From an uncultured Eubacterium sp. (GTDB lineage: Bacteria; Bacillota; Clostridia; Lachnospirales; Lachnospiraceae), in the NCBI GenBank assembly GCA_910579075.1, contig CAJTSV010000019.1, forward strand, positions 28,859 through 46,566: a stretch of 17,708 bases of DNA, written 5' to 3'. This document shows positions 1 through 8,200 of the stretch, one piece after another. Within the stretch, counting starts at the first letter, position 1. Each line of letters opens with the position of its first letter. The position numbers were made by a program, and so were the translations under genes. The notes below the pieces were generated by a model. That model saw nothing but the letters and a program-made list of their open reading frames with translations. It searched no databases and was not told where the DNA came from.

Positions 1-164
1 TAACCATTTGGGCAGAGGACAAGGCGGCTTTTCTGAAATCCTGGGAAACAATCATTGCACTCAGGCCAAATCTAATATATCCGGGACATGGCAGGCCGTT
101 TGAATATAAAGACCTTAAAATAAATCTAAAACGAGCAAAAAAGATGGAATTGTTACCGCTTTAA
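1..164 (+). CDS. MBL-fold metallohydrolase, 3' end only
   Basis: The reading frame is open from the left edge (first full codon at base 3) to TAA at 162-164 and encodes the last 53 residues of a protein. The segment contains PNLIYPGHGRPF, which matches the conserved C-terminal Gly-His-Gly metal-ligand motif of the metallo-beta-lactamase fold. The basic helical tail after it (KINLKRAKKMELL) is also usual for short hydrolases of this group. The substrate cannot be told, because the HxHxDH core lies outside the window. The gene converges with the minus-strand gene that ends at 223, leaving 58 bases between them in which I see no clear terminator. Confidence 0.75.
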   Translation, partial: TIWAEDKAAFLKSWETIIALRPNLIYPGHGRPFEYKDLKINLKRAKKMELLPL

Positions 165-222
165 TGTTTGCCCGGCTTCCATCAGCGGCTTCTTCCCCTT
201 GTACCTGAAATAAATGCCGGCA

Positions 223-1197
223 TCATTTTACGGAAGGCCATTCCTGATAATCATTCACATCCAGAAACAGGCAGTCCCCGTCTTCGGTTACTCCCACAAT
301 TGATTGACCGGCAGCTATCAGGTCCGCCACATCCGGCCATCTGCTAAGAGCCTCCTGAATTGCAGCCGTAGATTGTCCGCTATTGTCCGCATAGTCTATC
401 CTTCCGTCACTCCTTAACCCTGCAGCAAAATTAAACCCGTGGCGCACTGCCGCCAGATTGTTCCACTCCGACACGTCGGGCGCTTCGATATCCATCCACC
501 ACAGCACCGCTTCGCCGTTTTCTTTCAATCCTGCACACCGTGCTGCGGTTTCGGATGCGCTGATAGCAGCAATATCGCCGCCGTCATACACGTTTTCTAT
601 CCCGTCATACATGCAGTAAACGTTTCCGCCCTCTGTCAGCACGTAACCGCCCGACAGCGCCGCCGGTATTTCCCCGGGCAGGGAAACACGCTTGAAATCA
701 TCCTCATCTTTACACAGCAGTTCCCCGGATTGGAGCAGCGCCATAAAATCCAGATACTCCAGGTTCCCGTTAACGCCAGGAAACGGCTCCGTTTTATTAT
801 ATTCCAGCGCTTTTCCAGCCATATGTCTGCCATAGACTGCCGTGAGCGGAAGACTGCCTTCATCTGGCGAAAGATCCTGCCCTTCATAAAAAAGGCTTCC
901 GTCCTCCATCAGCACACAAAGCTTTTCACCGGAAAATACCTGCGCAGCCATCCCGTCCAATTTCATGGCCGACCATGCATGGGTGTCCGTATGATATTCA
1001 TAGACAACGCCGTTATCAATTTTCAACGGTATCACATTGGTACTGTCTGTCTCCTCTGAATAGCGGAACCAAAGTGCAGACTGATTGGGCCCTGCGGGCT
1101 GGTTTTTGTTCTGCCGGAAACCACTGTACAGCAGGACAATAAACAATGCTGCCACACATGCTGTACGGATTGCTTTCTTTTGAAAATGCCTGTTCAT
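223..1197 (-). CDS. Membrane-anchored RCC1-like repeat protein
   Basis: This 324-aa protein opens with a short basic tail (RHFQKKAIR) and a hydrophobic segment at about residues 13-25 (ACVAALFIVLLYS), so it is probably an N-terminally anchored, exported protein. There is no lipobox cysteine. The rest contains spaced motifs of the type GLKENGEAVLW, GLRSDGRI and GVTEDGDCLFL, the (A/G)(L/V)xxDGxxxxW pattern of RCC1-like beta-propeller blades. Such proteins are frequent surface or lipoprotein-like products in gut Firmicutes and usually have no known ligand. The start is supported by AGGAGT ten bases upstream. The 186 bases before it hold a possible promoter, so it may be transcribed apart from the aminotransferase gene upstream. 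No catalytic motif is visible. Confidence 0.6.
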   Translation of the reverse strand: MNRHFQKKAIRTACVAALFIVLLYSGFRQNKNQPAGPNQSALWFRYSEETDSTNVIPLKIDNGVVYEYHTDTHAWSAMKLDGMAAQVFSGEKLCVLMEDGSLFYEGQDLSPDEGSLPLTAVYGRHMAGKALEYNKTEPFPGVNGNLEYLDFMALLQSGELLCKDEDDFKRVSLPGEIPAALSGGYVLTEGGNVYCMYDGIENVYDGGDIAAISASETAARCAGLKENGEAVLWWMDIEAPDVSEWNNLAAVRHGFNFAAGLRSDGRIDYADNSGQSTAAIQEALSRWPDVADLIAAGQSIVGVTEDGDCLFLDVNDYQEWPSVK

Positions 1198-1311
1198 ATA
1201 ATGTACTCCTGCTTATCCTTTCAATAAATGTTTCGTGAAGATGCAGCCGGACTAAAAATTGCTGACAGAAAATCCGATTAACATCTTTTCCACTTCTTTT
1301 CCATAGACAGT

Positions 1312-1340
1312 ATCTTAAAATGCTTTCCCCGGTTTGTCAG
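1312..1340 (-). promoter_or_regulatory. Possible promoter of the RCC1-like gene
   Basis: Read on the minus strand, CTGACA (1335-1340) and TAAGAT (1312-1317) are separated by 17 bases. The -35 box fits the consensus 5 of 6 and the -10 box 4 of 6. It lies between the aminotransferase stop and the RCC1-like start, about 115 bases before the latter. Confidence 0.35.
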
Positions 1341-1383
1341 GATATCTGCATCCGGCTTCGTCAGAATCCTGGAGATTTCTCTC

Positions 1384-2505
1384 TTATTTCCCGGCAAGAT
1401 ACGCACTGACTGCCGCAAGCCCCTGTTCCAGCTCCTGCCTGTCACAGGCATACCCGATGCGCATGCTTCGCGGCTCCTCAAAGCAGTCTCCCGGTGTCAC
1501 AAATGCCCCGGTGCTGTGATACAGCTCCTCACAGAAAGCATGCGACGGCATATCCAGGTCATAAAACAGCAGCGCCGTTGTACCCGCCCTGGGACGGACA
1601 TAGCGGATGTGCGGCTCTTTGTGCACCCACGCATCCAGTATTCCCAGGTTTTCCCTTACGATAGACCTGCTTCGTTCCAGCAGCTTTTCGCTGTGGCGCA
1701 GCGCGGTATCTGCAAGCGCTTCGTCGAACATGCCGCAGCTGATTAAATTATAATCCCGGTGTGACAGGCATGTTTTTATCACATGTTTATCGCGGCAGGC
1801 TATCCAGCCAAGCCGCAGCCCTGCCAGCGAAAACACCTTGGACATGCTGCTGACGGAAATTCCTTTTTCGTATAAGTCTGCAATCGAATCACACCAGCCG
1901 TCTTCCTGTGACAGGTGGCGGTAAACTTCATCACAAAGCAGGTATGCGCCTGCTTTGCGTGCGATTTCCACAATCTGCTCCAGCATCTGGCGGTCCATCA
2001 GCGCCCCGGACGGATTATTCGGATTATTGATGCAGATAAGCTTTGTGCCAGGCACAGCCAGCTGTCTGAATTCATCCAGGTCCGGCAGATAGCCGTTTTC
2101 CTTTTTCAGCTTTAAAATCCGCACATCTGCCCCCAGGGATTCCGGTATGGAATACAGCTGCTGGTAAGACGGCATAACGCTGACTACACGGTCTTTCGGA
2201 TTGACAAGCGAATAGAATACATGATGGTTGGCACCGGCTGCACCGTGCACAGGTACAACATGCTCCGGCCGGATGGTACGGTACAGCCTGCATACGCCCT
2301 CCTTAAAACCCGGATGCCCTTCCACATGGCCATAAGTCAGCCTTTTGGAACAAAACTCCTGAAAAAACGCGTCCTTATCTTCCCCTGTGAGTGCAAACAG
2401 TTCATTGACAGACATCGAATTGACACAGGTTTCTGCAATGTTGTACACGGCACCTGTCTCCCACTGATTCATCCATTCTTCCACAGCAAACGGCTTAATA
2501 TGCAT
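1384..2505 (-). CDS. PLP-dependent aminotransferase, class I/II
   Basis: This 373-aa enzyme is a fold-type I PLP aminotransferase. The diagnostic residues are in order: the NNPNNPSG loop at 160-167, CDEVY at 191-195 (Asp192 for the pyridine nitrogen, Tyr195 for the cofactor oxygen), the SSMSK motif with Schiff-base Lys223, LRLGW just after it, and Arg349 (SMRIG) for the substrate carboxylate. The N-terminus (KPFAVEEWMN..., then YNIAETCVNSMSVNELF) resembles a Clostridia subgroup annotated as capreomycidine-synthase-like or generic aminotransferases, so the true substrate is unknown. An excellent AAGGAGG site sits 6 bases before the ATG. It follows the carboxypeptidase gene by 57 bases and may share its transcript. 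Confidence 0.9.
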   Translation of the reverse strand: MHIKPFAVEEWMNQWETGAVYNIAETCVNSMSVNELFALTGEDKDAFFQEFCSKRLTYGHVEGHPGFKEGVCRLYRTIRPEHVVPVHGAAGANHHVFYSLVNPKDRVVSVMPSYQQLYSIPESLGADVRILKLKKENGYLPDLDEFRQLAVPGTKLICINNPNNPSGALMDRQMLEQIVEIARKAGAYLLCDEVYRHLSQEDGWCDSIADLYEKGISVSSMSKVFSLAGLRLGWIACRDKHVIKTCLSHRDYNLISCGMFDEALADTALRHSEKLLERSRSIVRENLGILDAWVHKEPHIRYVRPRAGTTALLFYDLDMPSHAFCEELYHSTGAFVTPGDCFEEPRSMRIGYACDRQELEQGLAAVSAYLAGK

Positions 2506-2562
2506 AAATTCCTCCTTCTGATACCTGAAAAGGCATCCAGCGCTGTTTTTTCAATATGGCTG

Positions 2563-3906
2563 CTATCTTTTTGAAAACTTTTTATACAGATACACATGGT
2601 CATATATGCATTTCCACGTCCCTGGCGCATTTGTCGTCACGCACAGTGCTTTCCGCCCGTTTTTGTCAACGCCATAGCTGACGGCACAGTTGCCGGACTG
2701 CTCCACATAGCCCGTCTTTGCAGCCGATACGGCTCCGCCGGTGTCTTTGTCTTCAATACGCCGCACAAACCAGTTTGAAATCTCCAGGCCGTCTGGATGC
2801 TGTTTGGTTTTGGATGTCGTATAAATACGCGCGGACAGTACTTCCCGGACCGTTTCATTCTGCAGGGCCGTCTGCATAATATACGCCATATCCAGCACCG
2901 TGCAGTAATGGTCTTCGTTGTAAATGCCCACACAGTTTGTAAAATGGGCTGTTTCTGACAGGCCGAGTTCTTCCAGTTTTTTATTCATCAAATCCACAAA
3001 TGCCTCATGCGACCCTGCTATATATTCCGCCAGCCCGAGCGCTGCATCTGCACCGGAAGGCAGAATCGTGCCGTAAAGCATGTCCCGCACAGTTACCTTT
3101 TCATTAATGGCAAATCCGGCCACGCTGCATCCGTTCAGATAACAGTAATCGGTAATTTCTGCCGTAATTTTAAACTTATCGTCTAACTGTTCCAGGCTTT
3201 CTAACTGCTCCACCGCAACCAGCACCGTCAGCACTTTTGTCATGGAAGCCGGGACAATCCGTTTCCCGGCACCCTTCTGTGCAAGAACCTCGCCTGTGTC
3301 CATATCGATAAACACAGCATGTCCGCTTGTAATCTGGTCTTTGAGCTTTTTGGTCGAACCGGTTTTCTGATAATGCGCATTCCAGCCAGGTATTTTCTTA
3401 CTGCCGTCCGCCGAATCGCCAGACCCGTCTCCTGCTTCATCTCCCTCTCCGCCCGCTGAGCCGGATTTTCCATCCGCTCCGGTTCCATTTTCATCTCCAT
3501 CCACTGTGCCGGCGTCCCCGCCTGCTCCTGTGCCATCATCCGCAGCTGTACTGCTGTCTGCGTCCGCTCCTTCGCTGCCGCCATCCTGACTCCCGCCTGT
3601 GCCATTTTCTCCATTGCCGCCCGCCGCGCCGCTTCCGTCCGCCGCTTCCACGCTTTCACCGCCTGCCCCCGCACCGCCTGTCAGCGCTTCCTGCCCGGCC
3701 TTTCGGGCTGTTTCCTGCTCCTGCGCAATGTATCTTATGACCACTTCCCGCCCAACCGCTGACAATACCAGAACGGTCATCAGTACAAAGCCTGCTTTTA
3801 ATATTCTGCGGAAAAATACCTGCCGCCTTTTTTCGCTTTTCATTTTTTTATTCCGCTCTGTCCGCCTTCTCTGGCGGAGCTCATCGTTATCAAACTGTGC
3901 TCCCAT
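2563..3906 (-). CDS. D-alanyl-D-alanine carboxypeptidase, peptidase S11 (DacF/PBP5-like)
   Basis: The 447-aa protein is a penicillin-binding D,D-carboxypeptidase that trims the pentapeptide stem of peptidoglycan outside the membrane. A very basic cytosolic N-terminus (to residue 35) precedes one membrane segment at 36-57, then a low-complexity Gly/Ala/Asp/Glu/Ser linker at about 75-170, then the catalytic domain. The nucleophile motif is SMTK (Ser221, Lys224) and the third motif is KTG at 397-399. The second motif, normally SxN, reads SGA at 284-286 in LPSGADAA, so the usual Asn is absent. The anchor is N-terminal, unlike the C-terminal amphipathic helix of classical DacA. AAAGGA precedes the ATG. 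No sign of linkage to the toxin operon, from which a hairpin and a promoter separate it. Confidence 0.9.
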   Translation of the reverse strand: MGAQFDNDELRQRRRTERNKKMKSEKRRQVFFRRILKAGFVLMTVLVLSAVGREVVIRYIAQEQETARKAGQEALTGGAGAGGESVEAADGSGAAGGNGENGTGGSQDGGSEGADADSSTAADDGTGAGGDAGTVDGDENGTGADGKSGSAGGEGDEAGDGSGDSADGSKKIPGWNAHYQKTGSTKKLKDQITSGHAVFIDMDTGEVLAQKGAGKRIVPASMTKVLTVLVAVEQLESLEQLDDKFKITAEITDYCYLNGCSVAGFAINEKVTVRDMLYGTILPSGADAALGLAEYIAGSHEAFVDLMNKKLEELGLSETAHFTNCVGIYNEDHYCTVLDMAYIMQTALQNETVREVLSARIYTTSKTKQHPDGLEISNWFVRRIEDKDTGGAVSAAKTGYVEQSGNCAVSYGVDKNGRKALCVTTNAPGTWKCIYDHVYLYKKFSKR

Positions 3907-3965
3907 GAAACTGTTCCTTTTCTTTTCTATTTTAATGGTATTCTTTTACATATTCTCTGGATTTG

Positions 3966-3994
3966 AACGTATCATAAGCGCAGCATTTTGTCAA
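3966..3994 (-). promoter_or_regulatory. Probable promoter of the D,D-carboxypeptidase gene
   Basis: On the minus strand a perfect -35 TTGACA (3989-3994) is followed after 17 bases by TACGTT (3966-3971), a weak -10. It lies just downstream of the hairpin that ends the toxin operon and about 60 bases before the carboxypeptidase start, so it gives this gene its own transcript. Confidence 0.5.
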
Positions 3995-4016
3995 GACTGT
4001 CCTTAATAACCAGCAA

Positions 4017-4040
4017 AAGGACTGTATGAAACCAGTCCTT
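4017..4040 (-). terminator. Hairpin after the immunity gene
   Basis: AAGGACTG (4017-4024) and CAGTCCTT (4033-4040) form a perfect 8-bp stem with an 8-base loop. On the minus strand it begins 29 bases after the immunity gene stop and is followed by a short TTTT run, giving a moderate intrinsic terminator for the 11-kb operon. Confidence 0.6.
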
Positions 4041-4069
4041 CTGTTTGGCTTTAAAAACAATTTTGCCTG

Positions 4070-4471
4070 TTACATGAGATATCCTATAAATTCTTCAAAT
4101 GTATCTGCTAATTTGTAATAAAGATTTTCCTCCTTATCCCAATAATATATGTTTTCTGTTTCCACATTCAGACAGTAATAACTATCCCCGGAATCTTTTG
4201 CCAGCGGCAAAATTTTTCCATTTGTTTCTTTTTGAAATGATTCTAACGCCGTATAGATTTCGTTATAATCTCCGTCCTGAAAAGACAGGAAACAGCGAAT
4301 TTCATATACCGTATTATTCACAGCAAATTCTTTTTTTATGGGATTTCCACCATTGTTATTTACAAAAAAATCTATGACTGATTCCGGAAATGCAAACTGG
4401 TATTTTTTTTCTGCTTTCCTGACCTGGGAATCGGAATCAAGCTTTGAAACATTCCTGCAAATCACTTCCAT
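4070..4471 (-). CDS. SUKH (SMI1/KNR4) family immunity protein
   Basis: This 133-aa cytosolic protein has the SUKH fold signature: an N-terminal helix leading to FPESVIDFFVNNNGG, an alternating strand region, and a C-terminal YYWDKEENLYYKLADTFEEFIGYL. SUKH proteins are the commonest immunity partners of nuclease toxins in polymorphic toxin systems and bind the cognate toxin directly. The gene starts 2 bases after the toxin stop codon, the toxin-then-immunity order expected for such a pair. An AGGGAG site lies 13 bases before the ATG, so translation is probably coupled to the toxin. Two sampled 60-base lines of the gene count to 32% and 37% GC, clearly below the flanks, which fits a recently exchanged cassette. 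Confidence 0.88.
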   Translation of the reverse strand: MEVICRNVSKLDSDSQVRKAEKKYQFAFPESVIDFFVNNNGGNPIKKEFAVNNTVYEIRCFLSFQDGDYNEIYTALESFQKETNGKILPLAKDSGDSYYCLNVETENIYYWDKEENLYYKLADTFEEFIGYLM

Positions 4472-4473
4472 CC

Positions 4474-5247
4474 CTAAAATGACACTCCCTTCTCTCCGTC
4501 ATTGGCAGCGCGTTCCACAGACTTATTTCCCCAAATAGAATTTCCACCCGTATGCGCAGCGCCTCCAATCCGTTTGTCATGTTCCTCGGTTTTTACAAGC
4601 TGCATTCTGCCTGGTTCTTCGCTATGATGCCATGTATACCCCCTTGGTGTATCTCCATTTCTGATATCTGCCCGCTGCTGTGGCGTAAATGTTTTTCTCA
4701 GTTCCGGGTCTTTATCAACGGCTTCCTTCAAATTCCTGTTTGATTCACGAAACTGGCAGGAATTCGAACTCTGATAATTTTTTTCCGGTAATTTTGTATC
4801 AAAAACACTTCCGAATACGGGAAATACACCTTCTATCCGCACACCCCTATACTCCACCGTCCTGCGTTCATACAGCACGCCGCATGCAGACCTGCACCCT
4901 TCCATGCCCTGGCAGTCTGTCTTATAATGTATCGTCCCTTTTTCATCGATACGGCAGTTATCTTCTATTTTTTTATCCGGCCATCCAAGCTTATCCTTCA
5001 GCTGCTGCTTTTCATCCAAAGAAAGCTCTCTTGTTCCGTTTTTATCATATTCAGCATCTGCCTTTTCCAGACGCTGAGGCCCTCCTTCTGCAGGACGTTT
5101 CGAATCTGCATAAGATTTAACAGACTCTGTGCAGCCATATTTTTCCGGCTGCTGCGGGCACCTTTCCGGCCTCTCAGATTCCCTGTTTGTTCCAGATACC
5201 TCGCTGCTGTCAGGCCCTTCCAGTCTTTCGGTAAAAAACTCCATCAT
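4474..5247 (-). CDS. HNH/ENDO VII nuclease toxin with WHH motif
   Basis: The C-terminal 60 residues of this 257-aa protein carry the WHH-type HNH nuclease signature: GYTWHH (203-208), EEPGRMQLV, EEHDKRIGG and HTGG (232-235) with SIWG following. The histidines are the expected metal and general-base residues for cleaving nucleic acid. Residues 75-200 (from LSLDEKQQLKDKLGW to TPQQRADIRNGDTP) look like the helical domain that usually precedes this nuclease. Residues 1-60 are hydrophilic and probably disordered. No signal peptide, membrane segment, LXG, WXG100, MuF or RHS region is visible, so the toxin has no delivery domain that I recognise. The ATG overlaps the ATPase stop (ATGA), implying translational coupling. 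Its SUKH partner follows directly. Confidence 0.85.
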   Translation of the reverse strand: MMEFFTERLEGPDSSEVSGTNRESERPERCPQQPEKYGCTESVKSYADSKRPAEGGPQRLEKADAEYDKNGTRELSLDEKQQLKDKLGWPDKKIEDNCRIDEKGTIHYKTDCQGMEGCRSACGVLYERRTVEYRGVRIEGVFPVFGSVFDTKLPEKNYQSSNSCQFRESNRNLKEAVDKDPELRKTFTPQQRADIRNGDTPRGYTWHHSEEPGRMQLVKTEEHDKRIGGAAHTGGNSIWGNKSVERAANDGEKGVSF

Positions 5248-8200
5248 CGCCCTGTCATCCCCTTTTTCAGGTAATCCACTCTCAGCTGCTCAATAATTGC
5301 ATTATCTGGAAACCTCTCATGCTCGACTCTGCATATATAATAAAGTATTTTCCTGCGTTCTTCTTCACAAAATCCGCCGAATTCCTCCGCAATATTTTCC
5401 ATCATAATACGGCATAAATCTTCCATGGATTCCCACGCTCCAGCCTGCGTTCCCTGAAACACTTCTGAAAAGCTGTAATTTTTCTGGATAAAATCTGCCA
5501 GTGCCCATTCAAAATGCAGGTTCCTTGAGGAAAGATTTAACAGTAAATCCTTTCGTATTTTTGCAGAAACCCCGGACTGCAAAATATCATGCCTTAATTC
5601 ATTGATATCTATACCAGCAAAATCATTTTTCAGAAGCCTGTGCAGCAAATGGTCATTCCGTTCTTTCTTCGAAACTATCTGCATATCAGGCACTGGCTTA
5701 TCCGCTCCCTGTGCTGCTCCTTTATATTCCGGCATCCGGCACAGCACTGCTTCCTGCCATTCATTTTGATATACCGATGCCACGCCAGTTGGAAATTTTG
5801 ATATTTCCAAAGTCTGTTTTTCCGTTAAAGCCATGGACGCTCCCATAATCCTGCGGTCATTTCCTTCTGGAAGCCTTAATACAATTTTTGTATTTGTATT
5901 GCGAATAGCTGCGGTATCAAGCAGGTCTGGAGCCTGGTCTGCAATTATAAATCCCTCTCCAAACGTTCTCATCTCGGCAATTGCATTGGTCAGCATTTCT
6001 ACGGATTTTCCCTGAATATTTGCAGAATCATGCCCCTGCTGCATAGAAGTCTTTTTCAGCAGGTTATGTGCTTCTTCCAGTACCGTCAGATGCTTTAATC
6101 CCGCATTCATTTCCTGCTTCTGCGACATCCGGTATTCCTGAAGCTTCCATACGGTCAGCCCCATAATCAGCGCTTTTGTCTCCGTTGAACCAATCCTGCT
6201 GATATCTAAAATAGCACTTTCCTCAAACAAAAGCTTCATATCCATTTCATTTCCAGAAAAAATCTTCCCGTTAATACCATTTGTCAGGGATTTCAGCCGC
6301 ATAGACAGTGCACCAATATAATCCCCCTTGGTATCTTCGGAATATGCCGAATCATGTATCAGCTCATTCAGCTGTCCAAGAACATCATCAAAATCAGGAT
6401 ATAATCCGTCTATTTTTGTATTTACAGACAAATCCATATCCCACCCTGCACAGACATACGCACGTTCGATAGATTCCTTCAATACAGCAGGCATCGCCGC
6501 ATACATCGGCCAGCAGACATTGAAAATCTCCACCAGATGGTCAATATGCTCAAGCACATGTATTTCTTTTGGAAAGGAAAACGGATTTATCCGGATAATC
6601 CTGCCAATATTTGGATTTGTTCCAAAACAGCGGACATGCGGGAATACCTTTTTATATTCTCCTTTTGCAGGTTCTATAATTAAATATGGAATGTTCTTTT
6701 TTTCTGCTTCTGAAAGCATCCGGTAAATGGTATTGCTTTTTCCTGCTCCTGTAGAGCCAGTAACAAATACATGCATAGCCAGGCTGTCCATATCCAGACG
6801 CACCCTTGTATTCGTTTCTGTGCCTAAATGCCAGATATTTCCAAGGTTCAAACACGCATCATCCTTCACCTGCTTTCTGCTCAGCACTTCCTGGGCAAAT
6901 ACTGCATGTTCAATAACCGGAAGCCCTTTGACCGAATGGCGGGGCAGCCCCATATGAATCGCCAGTTCATTCGTGCTGACCAGAACAGCCGGTGTAACAG
7001 ATACCGTGCGCACGCCGTTATACTCAAAGCCATTGTATTTAAAACGCGGATGCATAAAATGCTTCACATAATCGGAAAGCGGTTCCAGACTGCTGCGGTC
7101 TGTCCAGGTATTTATCGCTGAACGCTCAATCCCGCTCTGTGTTCCTGAAATAACAGACTGGTATGTATTTGCGGCAGTTTCTGTCTCTGCAGCACTTTCT
7201 CCGATAAAATAGGCAGCAAAATTCCACATGCCAATGCTCTCACATTCTTCCATGCGTTTTAACTGCTTTTCAATCCGTTCCATCATAGACGACAGCGTTT
7301 TATTTTTTGCTTTCAGTGTAACACCCTGCGACGTGCCCAGCGTATCTGTCCATGTGCTGGAATTTATCATGCTAAATGTTTCCCCGCTGCTGCGGCTGGT
7401 TCCCTGCTGTATACTGCTGCCGTAAGAATGTGTGATACTCTTATTCCTGCTTATTCCATGATTCGTACTTTGTGACTGGGAATGGCTGAGTCCATATGTC
7501 AGCGTCCTGGAAATAGAATCCGACATAGAACGTGTTTCACTCCTTCCATTTGAAACCGTATGCGTATTGCTCCAGTTCCTGGCAAAAGATGCATTCGCAC
7601 CTGCTGATACGCCAAAATTCACTCCACCGTGCAATCCTGCTGAAACAGCTCCCCCTTTCGTATGTGCATCTGATTCTGAATAATTCATGCCAGATGAAGC
7701 ACCTTTTGTATGAGTCCTGGCATTTGCAGCACTTTCATTTGCTCCAGCCGTTTCCGTACTTGCATACCCTGTACTGTACCCTTTTGAATTTGCATGCGCA
7801 CTTCCTTCATTGAGGGAATAACTGCTGTTTGCGGCATATGATGTATTCTGTGCCATGCCGCTGCTGTGTCCCCTGGAACTGCTTTTACTGTCTGAAGCGG
7901 AAAAACTCAGCTGCATATCCGCAAACGGAGCAATCTGGGTATATATAGATTCATATCCGTTTCTTATATCCATCATTTCTGTGCGGCTGAGATTTTCTGC
8001 AAGCAGAATAGCTGTATATGCTTTCCCCTGCATGCTGTCTGCAAACTTTTCCAGTCCCTGAATAAAATTCTGATTGCTCATTTCATCTTTATCCTGTTTA
8101 AAATCTGCCACACAGGTTACACTGGAAATACAGCCTGCATACATCCTTTCCATATCCCTGTTTAAATCTTCCTCATAATAATCTTCCACCCTGCTTCCTG

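Noticed and set aside
165..222. ATGCCGGCAT palindrome between the convergent MBL and RCC1-like genes as a terminator
   Set aside because: The paired part is too short once a loop is allowed and there is no proper T run on either strand.
439..1059. 206-codon plus-strand ORF
   Set aside because: Antisense shadow of the RCC1-like gene, with random-looking composition and no family motif.
2506..2562. CAGCGCTG palindrome with A and T runs between carboxypeptidase and aminotransferase, as a terminator
   Set aside because: The stem has no loop unless it is opened to very few pairs, and the T run is not adjacent. Read-through into the aminotransferase gene is more likely.
3240..3674. 144-codon minus-strand ORF in the carboxypeptidase linker
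   Set aside because: Alternative frame of the GC-rich Gly/Ala/Asp repeat linker; its Arg/Met/Ala-rich composition is a by-product of that repeat.
3408..3690. GC-rich repetitive block resembling a tandem repeat or CRISPR-like array
   Set aside because: It has no regular unit or spacers. It simply encodes the low-complexity Gly/Asp/Ala linker of the carboxypeptidase.
7341..7910. Ser-rich tract as a surface adhesin or a separate gene
   Set aside because: The frame is continuous with the ATPase on both sides, there is no signal peptide, and no internal start has a good ribosome site.
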